DNA from: Gammaproteobacteria bacterium
Lineage (GTDB): Bacteria; Pseudomonadota; Gammaproteobacteria; Steroidobacterales; Foliamicaceae
Assembly (NCBI GenBank): GCA_009845905.1
Contig: VXYS01000006.1
Coordinates: 1-64,000 of the forward strand
Direction: 5' to 3'
DNA: 64,000 nucleotides
In this document: one piece after another, positions 41,998 through 50,941 of the stretch
Position numbering within the stretch: position 1 is the stretch's first letter
How the letters are laid out: the number at the start of each line of letters is the position of its first letter
Program-made: the position numbers and the translations under genes
The notes under the pieces: generated by a model
Seen by the model: the letters and a program-made list of their open reading frames with translations, nothing else
Told to the model about the DNA's origin: nothing
Database searches by the model: none

Positions 41998-43032
41998 TCA
42001 CGCAGGCGAGAAGGGCGTTACTTCGTTGATGTTCCAGCGCGGGCGGGCGTCGGGCGCCGCCGGGCCGGGAGCGCCGCCGGACAGGCGCAGGCAGCCGGTG
42101 AGCGCGATCATCGCGCCGTTGTCCGTGCAGTACTCGGCGCGCGGGTAGTAAAGGCCCACGCCCGACTCTTCGCACATTTCCTTCAACCGCGACCGCAGCC
42201 GGCGGTTGGCGCCCACGCCGCCCGCCACGACCAGGCTGCCGTGCCCGGACTCGTCCAGCGCGCGCGCGGTGCGGTCGAGCAGCGATTCGACGATGGCCGT
42301 TTCCAGCGCCAGCGCCAGCGAGGCCCGGTCCGTTTCGCCGAGCGGCCCGTTGGCGGTCAGGTCGCGCACCTTGTACAGCAGCGCGGTCTTGAGTCCGGAG
42401 AAGCTGAAATCGAGGTCCCTGCGCCCCCGCATCGGCGTCGGCAGGGTGAAGCGCCCCGGCTCGCCCTCATCGGCCAGCCGGGCGATTTCCGGACCGCCCG
42501 GATAGCCGAGGCCCAGCAGCTTGGCGCCCTTGTCGAAGGCCTCGCCTGCCGCGTCGTCCAGCGATTCGCCCAGCACCGCGTAGTCGCCGTAGCCGCGCAC
42601 GTCCACCAGCAGGCTGTGGCCGCCGGAAACCAGCAGCGCCAGGTACGGAAATTCCGGCGAATCGCCTTCCAGCAACGGGGCGAGGAGATGCGCTTCCATG
42701 TGATGCACGCCGACCAGCGGCACGCCCAGCGCACGCGCCAGTCCGCCGCTGAACACGAGCCCGGCCAGCAGCGCGCCGATCAGGCCCGGCCCGGCGGTGC
42801 AGGCGACGCCGCTCAGGTCGGATTTGCGCAATCCCGCGTCGTCGAGGGTCCCGTTCACCAGCCCGGCGAGGCGCTTGATATGGTCCCGCGATGCCAGTTC
42901 CGGCACCACGCCGCCGAATTCCGCGTGCTGCCGCGCCTGGCTATACAATCGGTGCGCCAAAAGACCCCGGCGGGCCTCGTAAATCGCCACGCCGGTCTCA
43001 TCGCAACTCGTTTCAATTCCCAGAACACGCAC
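41998..43032 (-). CDS. tsaD: tRNA N6-threonylcarbamoyladenosine synthase subunit
   Basis: A 344-residue ASKHA-fold enzyme that transfers threonylcarbamoyl to A37 of ANN-decoding tRNAs. It starts RVLGIETSCDETGVAIYEA, has the metal-binding histidines in GVHHMEAHLLAPLLEG and the phosphate motif ALLVSGGHSLLVDV. Length is normal. GTG 43032 is forced by family alignment; only 20 bases separate it from the divergent folB start. A TAAAAT-like -10 on the minus strand (43043-43048 region) would give an almost leaderless message. Confidence 0.95.
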   Translation of the reverse strand: MRVLGIETSCDETGVAIYEARRGLLAHRLYSQARQHAEFGGVVPELASRDHIKRLAGLVNGTLDDAGLRKSDLSGVACTAGPGLIGALLAGLVFSGGLARALGVPLVGVHHMEAHLLAPLLEGDSPEFPYLALLVSGGHSLLVDVRGYGDYAVLGESLDDAAGEAFDKGAKLLGLGYPGGPEIARLADEGEPGRFTLPTPMRGRRDLDFSFSGLKTALLYKVRDLTANGPLGETDRASLALALETAIVESLLDRTARALDESGHGSLVVAGGVGANRRLRSRLKEMCEESGVGLYYPRAEYCTDNGAMIALTGCLRLSGGAPGPAAPDARPRWNINEVTPFSPA

Positions 43033-43052
43033 CCGAGGAATTTTAATCTTCG
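43033..43052. promoter_or_regulatory. Minimal divergent promoter between tsaD and folB
   Basis: Only 20 bases lie between the two start codons. The AT-rich core AATTTTAATC contains -10-like words for both strands (TTTAAT rightward at 43042-43047, TAAAAT leftward). Any -35 must lie inside the opposite gene. Both transcripts would begin at or within a few bases of the start codons. Confidence 0.4.
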
Positions 43053-43433
43053 ATGCCGCAAATGACCGACAGAATCATCATTCAGGACCTGCGCGTGAAA
43101 GCTATCGTGGGCGTCAACCGCTGGGAGAAAGCCGCGCCGCAGGTGGTGGGAGTGGACCTCGAGATCGGAGTGGACGCGGCGAAGGCGGCGGAAGCCGACG
43201 AGATTGCCGCCACGGTCGATTACAAGCGCGTGTCGCGCGAAATTGCGGCGCTGGCCGAAAGCCGCAGCTACGAACTGATCGAGACCCTGGCGGAAGCCAT
43301 CGCGGCGCTGGTCCTTGGCGAGCACGGCGCGCAATGGGTGCGCGTGACGGCGCGCAAGCCCTTCGCGCTGCGCAATGCCCGCGACGTGGGCGTGGTGATC
43401 GAACGCGGGAATCGAACCATCGGGGACGCGTGA
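43053..43433 (+). CDS. folB: Dihydroneopterin aldolase
   Basis: A 126-residue tunnel-fold enzyme that splits dihydroneopterin to hydroxymethyl-dihydropterin in folate synthesis. Family features: DRIIIQDLRVKAIVGVNRWE, TVDYKRVSREIAALAES, YELIETLAEAIAALVL and the C-terminal RVTARKPFALRNARDVGV. ATG 43053 or ATG 43062 (MTDRIII). Coupled to folK by a GTGA overlap, the next enzyme of the same pathway. Confidence 0.94.
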   Translation: MPQMTDRIIIQDLRVKAIVGVNRWEKAAPQVVGVDLEIGVDAAKAAEADEIAATVDYKRVSREIAALAESRSYELIETLAEAIAALVLGEHGAQWVRVTARKPFALRNARDVGVVIERGNRTIGDA

Positions 43434-44005
43434 ATCCGGCGGCCCGCGTATTCGTCAGCGCCGGCAGCAACATCGATCCGCGCGCGAACCTCGAAACCGC
43501 CTGCAGGGCGCTGAAGCGACACTACGGCGAGATTGAACTGTCGCCGTTGTACCAAAGCCCGGCGGAGGGCTTCAGCGGCCCGGACTTTCTCAACCTGGTG
43601 GCGGGCTTCGAAACGGAGGAATCGCCCGGTGAAATACGCAAGCGGCTGGCGGAACTGGAAGCCCGGGCGGGCCGCGACCGGACAGGCGGCAAGTTCTCCT
43701 CGCGCACGCTGGACCTGGACCTGCTGCTGTACGACGACCGCGTCGATGCGTCGCTGAAGCTGCCTCATCCCGACATCGAACGCTACGCCTTCGTCCTCAA
43801 GCCGCTCGCCGACCTCGCGCCCGACCTCCGCCATCCCGTCTCCGGCGCCACCATCGCCGAACTCTGGCGCTCCTTCTCCGGCCCTCGCCACTTGAGGCTT
43901 TGCTCTCCACCGCTGGCATGGAGCGTCGGCGACAGGGATGTCGCCGCCGAGCCCCATGGAGGGGTTCATGCGCCTCCAGGCAAGGGGTGGAGAGCAAAGC
44001 CGTAG
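43430..44005 (+). CDS. folK: Hydroxymethyl-dihydropterin pyrophosphokinase with repeat-derived tail
   Basis: A 191-residue FolK, which pyrophosphorylates hydroxymethyl-dihydropterin. Diagnostic segments: FVSAGSNIDPRANLETA, LYQSPAEGFSGPDFLNLVAG and RTLDLDLLLYDD plus LPHPDIERYAFVLKPLADLA. Family members usually end near residue 155-165. Here residues about 156-191 are translated from family B element B3, so the natural stop has been lost and the protein extended. GTG 43430 overlaps the folB stop. The extension has no similarity to the family and is probably disordered. Confidence 0.9.
   Translation: MNPAARVFVSAGSNIDPRANLETACRALKRHYGEIELSPLYQSPAEGFSGPDFLNLVAGFETEESPGEIRKRLAELEARAGRDRTGGKFSSRTLDLDLLLYDDRVDASLKLPHPDIERYAFVLKPLADLAPDLRHPVSGATIAELWRSFSGPRHLRLCSPPLAWSVGDRDVAAEPHGGVHAPPGKGWRAKP
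43896..44001. repeat. Family B long hairpin element, copy B3, inside folK 3' end
   Basis: Perfect 15-base arms at 43896-43910 and 43987-44001. The core includes GGCGACAGGGATGTCGCC (43928-43945) and CCCCATGGAGGGGTTCATGC-like sequence, clearly related to B5. It forms the last 36 codons of folK and separates it from the convergent aldo/keto reductase gene. Confidence 0.85.
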
Positions 44006-44018
44006 GGCTGATCGAGAG

Positions 44019-44921
44019 TTAGAGCCAGGCGGCGATGCGTTCGCGTTGATCGGAGTCGGGCAACGGGCCCAGGGCGGCGCCGAGGTTGTCCACCATGTGC
44101 TTGACCTTGGTCGTGGCCGGGATCACGCAGGTCACCGCCGGGTGCGCCAGGATCCACTTGAGGAACAGCTGGCCCGGGCTGTCGCAGCCCAGTTCCGCGG
44201 CCACGTCCGGCAGCTCCTTGTTGCCCACGCGGCGGAACAGGTCGCCGCGCACGAACGGCCGGTTCACCATGACCGCCATGCCCCGCTCCTGCGCCAGCGG
44301 CAGCAGCCGCTGTTCGGCTTCGCGCTCGCCCAGGCTGTAGTTGAGTTGCACGAAGTCCCAGTCGGCGGCCTGCATCACGCGTTCGAAGTCCGCGAACTGC
44401 CGCGGGTTCGAGGTCGTGATGCCGATGTAGCGGAAGGTGCCGTCGGCCTTCATCTCGCGCATGGTCTCGAGATGGACCTCCCAGTCCACCAGGTTGTGGA
44501 CCTGCATCAGGTCGATCCGGTCCAGGCCCATCTTCTCCATCGATTCCCTCATCTGCCTGACGCCGGATTCGCGCCCCTCGGTCCAGACCTTGGTGGCGCA
44601 GAACATCGTTTCGTTGCCGGCCGCCAGCGGAAGCAGCTCGCCCAGGTGGGTCTCGGAATTGCCGTACATCGGCGAAGTGTCGACCAGCGTGCCGCCGGCG
44701 AACAGCGCTTCCAGCACTTCGACGAGCGCGGCGCGCTGGTTTTCTCCGCTGACGCTGTTGAACACGCGCGACGTGCCCAGGCCCACGGGCGGCAGGGCCT
44801 CGCCGCTCGAGGGGATGTGGTGCATGCGGACGTCGGCGGCGCCGGACGGCGGCAGGCTGAGCGCGAGGCCGGCTGCGCCTGCGCCTATGAGCGCGTCTCT
44901 GCGGGTGATTCTTCGGATCAT
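44019..44921 (-). CDS. Exported aldo/keto reductase
   Basis: A 300-residue aldo/keto reductase with an N-terminal twin-arginine-type signal (RRITRRDALIGAGAAGLALS). The catalytic tetrad is present: Asp in LVDTSPMYGNSE, its Tyr, Lys in FCATKVWTEG and His in LMQVHNLVDWE. NADPH-binding C-terminal residues appear in VIPATTKVKHMVDNL. Tat export of a folded, cofactor-bearing protein is plausible. Physiological substrate unknown. It follows cca on the same strand by 24 bases. Confidence 0.85.
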   Translation of the reverse strand: MIRRITRRDALIGAGAAGLALSLPPSGAADVRMHHIPSSGEALPPVGLGTSRVFNSVSGENQRAALVEVLEALFAGGTLVDTSPMYGNSETHLGELLPLAAGNETMFCATKVWTEGRESGVRQMRESMEKMGLDRIDLMQVHNLVDWEVHLETMREMKADGTFRYIGITTSNPRQFADFERVMQAADWDFVQLNYSLGEREAEQRLLPLAQERGMAVMVNRPFVRGDLFRRVGNKELPDVAAELGCDSPGQLFLKWILAHPAVTCVIPATTKVKHMVDNLGAALGPLPDSDQRERIAAWL

Positions 44922-44945
44922 GGTGTTCTCTCCTGCTTCTCAGGG

Positions 44946-46157
44946 TCAGGTTTCTGCGATGGCGGCGATGCGGCGGCGGCGCAGCTCGTCGCCCAGGCGG
45001 GCGCCTTCGTAGCCTTCGTCGGCCAGGTCCGCGCCCGAAACGGCGCTCGCGGCGGCGAAGGCGCGGCGGAAAACGTCGGCGGCGGGATAGGCGTCCTCGG
45101 TCATGCCCAGGCGGCCGCGGTAGTCCGCCTCGCAGGCCACCAGGAAATCCTCCAGCAGGCTGTCGGCCCGAAACGCACCCAGCGATTCCAGCACCTTGAG
45201 CTTCGTGTCGGGACGCAGTTCGTCGGCGCGGTGGCAGACGCCGTGGTAGCGCGCGACCTTTTCCGCCAGCGTCCGGAACCGCTTCGGCGCGCCCAGCCGT
45301 TCGCACATCTCGCCCACCAGGCGCACGCTGGCCGCCTCGTGCCCGCTGTGCCGCGGCCAGTACTGCTCGGGCGTGACCCCCTTGCCGAGATCGTGGGTGA
45401 GCGCCGCAAACCGCACTTCCACGCTGGGCGAAAAACGGGCCGCCTGCTCGAGCACCATCATTACGTGCACACCGGTATCGATCTCCGGGTGCCAGCGTTT
45501 CGGTTGCGGCACCCCCCAGAGGCGGTCGATCTCCGGAAAAATAACCTTCAGGGCGCCGCATTCGCGCAATACCTCGAAGAAGCGCTGCGGCGCGTCCTCG
45601 CCCAATGCCCGCACCGTCTCCTGCCAGACGCGCTCCGGCACCAGCGCCGCCGCCTCGCCCCGTGACACCATTTCGCCCATCAGCGCCATCGTATCCGCGG
45701 CAATCGCAAAACCCAGGCCATCGAAGCGCGCCGCGAAGCGGGCGACGCGCAGGATCCGCACCGGGTCTTCGCGAAATGCGGGCGAAACGTGCCGCAGCAC
45801 TTTCTCCGCGAGGTCCCGCTCGCCGCCGTGGGGGTCCACAAGGCGCCCGTCGTTGTCCTCGGCCATCGCGTTGATGGTCAGGTCGCGCCGCAGCAGGTCT
45901 TCCTCAAGCGTGACCTCGGGGCCGAAATCGACCTCGAAACCCCGGTAGCCGGGAGCGGTCTTGGTTTCGCGCCGCGCCAGCGCGTATTCCTCCTGCGTAT
46001 CCGGGTGCAGGAAAACGGGAAACGAGCGCCCGATCTCCTTGTAACCCTGCTTGAGGAGTTCATCGGCGGTGGTTCCCACCACCACCCAGTCGCGCTCGCG
46101 CACCTCAAGGCCGAGGAGCCGGTCCCGTACCGCGCCCCCTACCAGGTATGACTTCAT
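44946..46157 (-). CDS. cca: CCA tRNA nucleotidyltransferase
   Basis: A 403-residue enzyme that builds or repairs the CCA end of tRNAs. The head domain starts MKSYLVGGAVRDRLLGLEVR with the acidic pair in RERDWVVVGTT, then RRDLTINAMAED, and DPVRILRVARFAARF. An HD phosphohydrolase domain follows (ALTHDLGKGVTPEQYWPRHSGHE), as in the multifunctional gammaproteobacterial form. ATG 46157. Its upstream gap carries family B element B4. Confidence 0.94.
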   Translation of the reverse strand: MKSYLVGGAVRDRLLGLEVRERDWVVVGTTADELLKQGYKEIGRSFPVFLHPDTQEEYALARRETKTAPGYRGFEVDFGPEVTLEEDLLRRDLTINAMAEDNDGRLVDPHGGERDLAEKVLRHVSPAFREDPVRILRVARFAARFDGLGFAIAADTMALMGEMVSRGEAAALVPERVWQETVRALGEDAPQRFFEVLRECGALKVIFPEIDRLWGVPQPKRWHPEIDTGVHVMMVLEQAARFSPSVEVRFAALTHDLGKGVTPEQYWPRHSGHEAASVRLVGEMCERLGAPKRFRTLAEKVARYHGVCHRADELRPDTKLKVLESLGAFRADSLLEDFLVACEADYRGRLGMTEDAYPAADVFRRAFAAASAVSGADLADEGYEGARLGDELRRRRIAAIAET

Positions 46158-46178
46158 GCTGGGCTATGCGCTGCTAAA

Positions 46179-46290
46179 GGCCGCATCCGCACCCGTCCTT
46201 CCGGAACCTTCCGAAGCCAGGGATGGCTGAGGAGAGCCCACAGGGATGTGCTTGCCGGCGTGTTCCGGAAGGACGGGTGCGGATGCGGCC
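46179..46290. repeat. Family B long hairpin element, copy B4
   Basis: Perfect 29-base inverted arms at 46179-46207 and 46262-46290. The core holds GCCAGGGATGGC (46216-46227) and CCCACAGGGATGTG. It fills nearly the whole gap between the degQ stop and the cca start, both on the minus strand, so may terminate degQ transcripts. Confidence 0.92.
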
Positions 46291-46300
46291 GCAGGGCCGG

Positions 46301-47743
46301 CTAGCCCCGCACCGTGATGACGACCCTGCGGTTGCCGCGGGCGAGATGGAGCACCAGCAAGGACCGGTTTTCGGCCGCCGCCTTCATCTGCTCCACGTTG
46401 CGCACGTCGGTGCGGTTGACCCGGAAGATCACGTCCTCGGCCTCAAGGCCGCTGTTCTCGGCGGCGCTGCCGGGTGCGATGGATTCCACCAGGATTCCCT
46501 GGTAACCGCCCTCCTGGCCGTTGACCAGCGTGGCGCCGGCCAGGGCCGGATGGACCTCGTCGCCGCTGGAGGTCACCATGCCTCCCAGAACCACCTCGAC
46601 CAGCTTGAGCTGGCCGTCCTTGCCGACGATCTGCAGCGACACCTCTTCGCCCACGGAACGCAGGCCGACGGTATTGACCAGATCGCTGCTGCCCTCGATT
46701 TCCTTGTCGTTCACCCTGACGATCACGTCGCCCGGTTCGATTCCGGCTTCCTCCGCGGCCGAGTCCGGAATGACCTCGCTGACGAAGGCGCCGGCCGAGG
46801 AGGCCAGGTCCAGCGCCTGGGCCACGTCCTCGCTCACGTCCTGCACGAACACGCCCAGGCGGCCGCGCCGGATTTCACCGAATTCCACCAGTTGGCGCAT
46901 GATCTCGCGCGCGATGGAGGTCGGAATGGCGAAGCCGATGCCGATGTTGCCGCCGGAGCGGGACAGGATGTTGGAGGGGATGCCGACCAGTTCGCCGCGC
47001 ATGTTCACCAGCGCGCCGCCGGAGTTGCCGGGATTGATCGACGCGTCGGTCTGGATGAAGTCCTCGATGGGGCTGGGCGCACCCGCTGCGCGGGCCCGCG
47101 GGATGGACCGGCCCACCGCGCTGACGATGCCGGAGGTCACGGTGTGGGTCAGGCCGAACGGATTGCCGATGGCCACCACGAAGTCGCCCACCTGCACCGC
47201 TTCGGAATCGCCCAGCGGCATCTCGGTCAGGTCGTCCGCCTCGTCCAGTTCCAGCACGGCCACGTCGGTGCCGGCGTCCGATCCCACCACCGAGGCGGCG
47301 ATGGTCCGGCCGTCGCTCAGGGTCACTTCGATCTCGGACGCGTTCTGGATCACGTGATGATTGGTGAGCACCAGCCCGCGTCCGGCGTCCACGATCACGC
47401 CGGAACCCGTGGGCTGCGGCTGCGGCTCCTGCTGCTGTTGCTGGGGCTGCTGCCGGCGGCGCGGGTTGCCGAAGAAGCGCTCGAAGAAGGGGTCGCCCTG
47501 GAAGGGGCTGCGGAAACTCCTGGCCGGCCGGGCTATTGCGATGCTCACGACCGCCGGCGTGGTGGCCTGGACCAGCGGCGCCAGGCTGGGAAAGGCCTGT
47601 CCGTCCAGTTCCAGCGGCAACGAGGCCGGGGCCGTTCGTTCCTGGGCGTACGAGGGCGTCGGCGCGCCGCCCGACAGCAATGCGCCCGCGCCGGCAAGGA
47701 CCAACGCCAGCGTCGATAGTCCGATCAAGATCCTGCGTCTCAT
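46301..47743 (-). CDS. degQ: Periplasmic serine protease, DegQ/DegP family
   Basis: A 480-residue HtrA protease/chaperone of the periplasm. Signal peptide (1-33, RILIGLSTLALVLAGAGALL then SYAQE), a trypsin-like domain with His130 (LTNHHVIQNA), Asp160 (GTDVAVLELD) and Ser241 (INPGNSGGALV), then two PDZ domains (about 265-360 and 385-475). A run of Gln/Pro/Arg (RRRQQPQQQQQEPQPQP) fills the LA loop. ATG 47743 chosen for its AGGA site and direct signal peptide; ATGs upstream are in frame. Divergent from nrdJa. Confidence 0.93.
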   Translation of the reverse strand: MRRRILIGLSTLALVLAGAGALLSGGAPTPSYAQERTAPASLPLELDGQAFPSLAPLVQATTPAVVSIAIARPARSFRSPFQGDPFFERFFGNPRRRQQPQQQQQEPQPQPTGSGVIVDAGRGLVLTNHHVIQNASEIEVTLSDGRTIAASVVGSDAGTDVAVLELDEADDLTEMPLGDSEAVQVGDFVVAIGNPFGLTHTVTSGIVSAVGRSIPRARAAGAPSPIEDFIQTDASINPGNSGGALVNMRGELVGIPSNILSRSGGNIGIGFAIPTSIAREIMRQLVEFGEIRRGRLGVFVQDVSEDVAQALDLASSAGAFVSEVIPDSAAEEAGIEPGDVIVRVNDKEIEGSSDLVNTVGLRSVGEEVSLQIVGKDGQLKLVEVVLGGMVTSSGDEVHPALAGATLVNGQEGGYQGILVESIAPGSAAENSGLEAEDVIFRVNRTDVRNVEQMKAAAENRSLLVLHLARGNRRVVITVRG

Positions 47744-47876
47744 CTTCCTGTTCCGTATGTCAGTAAATTGCATTGGCGAAGTATCCCAATTGATGCGCAT
47801 ATGCCGCAAACAGTCGCGCCGCGCCGGCGGCCCGCTCGTCGGAAAACGGCGGTTTCATTGTAATCCAGAGCGGCTG

Positions 47877-47905
47877 TTGCAATTGCCAATCGCGGGGGTT
47901 AAAAA
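47877..47905 (+). promoter_or_regulatory. Candidate promoter for nrdJa
   Basis: TTGCAA (47877-47882), 17-base spacer, TAAAAA (47900-47905). The leader to ATG 48012 would be about 100 bases. I looked for a cobalamin riboswitch B12 box and for paired NrdR boxes in this leader and saw neither. Confidence 0.35.
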
Positions 47906-48011
47906 TTCGCTCAGGTCAGCGCTGAAATAACGCTGGATCAAGGGGACAGCGCACGCGACTTTCCGGTTTCCGCAGTCTGGGAACGGAAAGCGGAAAATAT
48001 TGGGGGAGTCT

Positions 48012-50162
48012 ATGGGGCAACCGGTCAAGCTGGCACATTTCGGCGATGACAGAGAGGAGATTTCCTTACAGCCAGCCTCCCTCGACATCTGGGATTCCAA
48101 ATACCGGTTAAAGACCAAGAAAGGCGAAGTCCTCGACGAAGACGTTCACGCCACCCACGCCCGGGTGGCGCGCACCCTGGCCGAAGTCGAACCCGAGGAC
48201 GTCCGCGAGAAGTGGTTCGAGTCCTTCCTCTGGGCCCTGAGCCACGGCGCGGTCCCCGCCGGCAGGATCGTCTCCAACGCCGGCGCCCAGGAGCACAAGC
48301 CGGCCACGTCCACGATCAACTGCACCGTGTCGGGCACCGTGCGCGACTCGATGAACGGCATCCTGGAGATGGCGCACGAAGCGGGGCTGACGCTCAAGGC
48401 CGGCTGCGGCATCGGCTACGAGTTCTCCACGCTGCGTCCGCGCGGCGCCTACGTGGCCGGCGCCGGCGCCTATACCTCGGGGCCGCTGTCGTTCATGGAC
48501 ATCTACGACAAGGTCTGCTTCACGGTGTCGTCCGCGGGCGGACGCCGCGGCGCGCAGATGGGCACCTTCGACGTCGGTCATCCCGACGTCAAGGAGTTCA
48601 TCACGGCCAAGCGCGAGGACGGGCGCCTGAGGCAGTTCAACCTGTCGCTGATGATCACCGACGAGTTCATGCAGGCCGTCGAGTCCGAGGGCGACTGGGT
48701 GCTGGCCTTCCCGCTGGACCCGCTGGAGGCCGAGGAGGACGATGTCGATCTGACCGACGGCCAGGCCGTCGTCTGGCGCGACTGGCCGGTAACGGAAGGC
48801 TATATCACGGACAGGGAAGGGCGGGTGGCCTGCAAGGTCTATGGAACCCTCCCGGCCCGGGAACTGTTCGATCTCATCATGCAGTCCACCTACGACTTCG
48901 CCGAGCCCGGCTTCATCCTGATCGACCGCGTCAACGAGATGAACAACAACTGGTACGTGGAGAACATCCGCGCCACCAACCCCTGCGGCGAGCAGCCCCT
49001 GCCGCCGTACGGCGCCTGCCTTCTCGGTTCCGTGAACCTGACCCGCTTCGTGCGCGAACCGTTCACGGAAGGGGCCTGGTTCGACTGGGACGAGTTCAAC
49101 GCGGTCGTGGCGATCTTCACCCGCATGCTCGACAACGTCGTGGAGATCAACGGCCTGCCGCTCGACACCCAGGTCAGCGAAATCCTGCGCAAGCGGCGCC
49201 ACGGCATGGGCTTTCTGGGGTTGGGATCGACGCTCACCATGCTGCGCATCCGCTACGGCGGCGACGACTCCACCGGATTTACCGAGCGGGTCGCGCGCGA
49301 ACTGGCCGTGACCGGATGGCGCGTGGGCCTGGAGCTGGCGCGCGAGAAGGGTCCGGCGCCGATCATGGACGAGGAGTTCGAGGTGACCCCGCAGATGCTG
49401 CGCCGCCGTCCCGAAATGGCCGAAGACGGCGTCAGGGCCGGCGACAGGCTGCCCGGCAAGGTGTTGATGGCGCGCTACAGCCGCTACATGCAGCGCGTGG
49501 CCGGCGAGGACCCCGAACTGGTGGCCGCCATCGCCGAGGACGGCGCGCGCTTTACCCATCATTCGTCGATCGCGCCCACCGGCACCATCTCGCTGTCGCT
49601 GGGCAATAACGCCAGCAACGGCATCGAGCCCAGCTTCGCCCACCACTATTTCCGCAACGTGATCCGGGAGGGGCGCAAGACCAAGGAGAAGGTGCCCGTT
49701 TACTCGTATGAACTGCTCGCCTACCGCGAGCGGATCAATCCCGGGGCCAATCCCGAAGGCGAGGGCGAGCAGGCGCTGCCCGACTACTTCGTTACGGCCG
49801 ACGACGTTTCGCCGTCGGAACACGTCGCGATCCAGGGCGCGGCCCAGAAATGGGTCGATTCGTCCATCTCCAAGACCGCCAACGTGCCGTCCGACTACCC
49901 GTACGACCGGTTCAAGGACATCTACATCGAGGCCTGGAAGAGCGGCCTGAAGGGCTGCACCACCTTCCGCTTCAACCCCACCGCCTTCCAGGGCGTGCTG
50001 GTCAAGGAAAAGGACCTGAAGAGCACCTTCTACGTCTTCCAGCTCGAAGACGGCAGCGAGGTCCGGTTCGCCGGCGACGAGGAAGTCGAGTACGACGGCC
50101 AGGTGCATACCGCCGCCAACCTCTTCGACGCGCTCAAGGAAGGCTACTACGGGAAATTCTGA
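48012..50162 (+). CDS. nrdJa: Class II ribonucleotide reductase, catalytic chain
   Basis: A 716-residue adenosylcobalamin-dependent reductase that makes deoxyribonucleotides with or without oxygen. The active-site region RATNPCGEQPLPPYGACLLG (cysteine in NPCGE), TSTINCTVSG and the phosphate-binding IAPTGTISLSLGNNASNG are typical. The C-terminal part of usual one-piece enzymes is missing here and is encoded by the next gene three bases downstream, the NrdJa/NrdJb split known from Pseudomonas. ATG 48012 has a GGGGAG site; a TTG four codons upstream is unlikely. Confidence 0.93.
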   Translation: MGQPVKLAHFGDDREEISLQPASLDIWDSKYRLKTKKGEVLDEDVHATHARVARTLAEVEPEDVREKWFESFLWALSHGAVPAGRIVSNAGAQEHKPATSTINCTVSGTVRDSMNGILEMAHEAGLTLKAGCGIGYEFSTLRPRGAYVAGAGAYTSGPLSFMDIYDKVCFTVSSAGGRRGAQMGTFDVGHPDVKEFITAKREDGRLRQFNLSLMITDEFMQAVESEGDWVLAFPLDPLEAEEDDVDLTDGQAVVWRDWPVTEGYITDREGRVACKVYGTLPARELFDLIMQSTYDFAEPGFILIDRVNEMNNNWYVENIRATNPCGEQPLPPYGACLLGSVNLTRFVREPFTEGAWFDWDEFNAVVAIFTRMLDNVVEINGLPLDTQVSEILRKRRHGMGFLGLGSTLTMLRIRYGGDDSTGFTERVARELAVTGWRVGLELAREKGPAPIMDEEFEVTPQMLRRRPEMAEDGVRAGDRLPGKVLMARYSRYMQRVAGEDPELVAAIAEDGARFTHHSSIAPTGTISLSLGNNASNGIEPSFAHHYFRNVIREGRKTKEKVPVYSYELLAYRERINPGANPEGEGEQALPDYFVTADDVSPSEHVAIQGAAQKWVDSSISKTANVPSDYPYDRFKDIYIEAWKSGLKGCTTFRFNPTAFQGVLVKEKDLKSTFYVFQLEDGSEVRFAGDEEVEYDGQVHTAANLFDALKEGYYGKF

Positions 50163-50165
50163 ACA

Positions 50166-50939
50166 ATGACAGATACCGCCAGGAAAATCGCCGGCAAGAT
50201 CGTCGGCTACCGCGTCGAGCAACCTGACGCTTCGGAGGCGGCCGCCGCCGAACAACCCGCCCCCGCTCCCGAGGCGCCCGCCAAGCCCGAGGCGCCCAGG
50301 GCGCCCGCCGCGCGCCTGCCGCTCAGCGCCAGCGAGGACGGCAAGGTTGTGCGCATGCACGAGGGCCTGGAGCGCCCGGAGCGCCTGGAAGGCACGACCT
50401 ACAAGGTCAAGACTCCGGTGTCCGATCACGCCATGTACGTGACCATCAACGACATCATTCTGAACGAGGGTACGGCCGACGAGCGCCGGCGGCCGTTCGA
50501 GATCTTCATCAATTCCAAGAACCTCGATCACTACCAGTGGATCGTGGCGCTGACCCGGGTCATGTCGGCCGTGTTCCGCAAGGGCGGCGACGTGGCCTTC
50601 CTGGTGGACGAGCTCAAGGCCGTGTTCGATCCGCGCGGCGGCTACTGGCAACCCGGCGGCGTGTACATGCCGTCGATCATCGCCGAACTGGGCTGCGTGG
50701 TGGGCGACCATCTGGAGCGGATCGGATTTCTCGGCGAGCACTCGCTCGACCCGGCCGAGCGCCGGGCGCTGGAAGCCAAGCGGCAGGACTTCGAGGACGC
50801 CCAGCGCCAGGAGGACGCATTCGCCCGGAACTCCTTCCCCGCCGGCGCGCAGCTTTGCGGGCGCTGCCACACCGCCGCCGTCGTGATGATGGACGGCTGC
50901 CTGACCTGCCTCAACTGCGGCGATTCGAAGTGTAACTAG
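50166..50939 (+). CDS. nrdJb: Class II ribonucleotide reductase, C-terminal chain
   Basis: A 257-residue protein carrying the TSCPD domain and redox tail of class II reductases. A Pro/Ala/Glu linker (about 20-50) leads to YKVKTPVSDHAMYVTINDI and the TSCPD-type block FEIFINSKNLDHYQWIVAL. The end has two CxxC-like pairs (LCGRCHT and CLTCLNCGDSKCN) that could relay electrons to the active site or bind zinc. It follows nrdJa after three bases and must act with it. Confidence 0.88.
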   Translation: MTDTARKIAGKIVGYRVEQPDASEAAAAEQPAPAPEAPAKPEAPRAPAARLPLSASEDGKVVRMHEGLERPERLEGTTYKVKTPVSDHAMYVTINDIILNEGTADERRRPFEIFINSKNLDHYQWIVALTRVMSAVFRKGGDVAFLVDELKAVFDPRGGYWQPGGVYMPSIIAELGCVVGDHLERIGFLGEHSLDPAERRALEAKRQDFEDAQRQEDAFARNSFPAGAQLCGRCHTAAVVMMDGCLTCLNCGDSKCN

Positions 50940-50941
50940 CC

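Noticed and set aside
47744-48011. Cobalamin riboswitch or NrdR boxes before nrdJa
   Set aside because: A B12-dependent reductase made these worth seeking, but I see no B12-box word and no paired NrdR-type repeats. Only a modest -35/-10 pair is visible.
48108-50870. A 920-codon open frame antisense to nrdJa-nrdJb
   Set aside because: Long antisense frames are expected in GC-rich codons. The sense strand encodes clear ribonucleotide reductase domains, and the antisense translation is low-complexity Arg/Gly/His/Ala with no motif.
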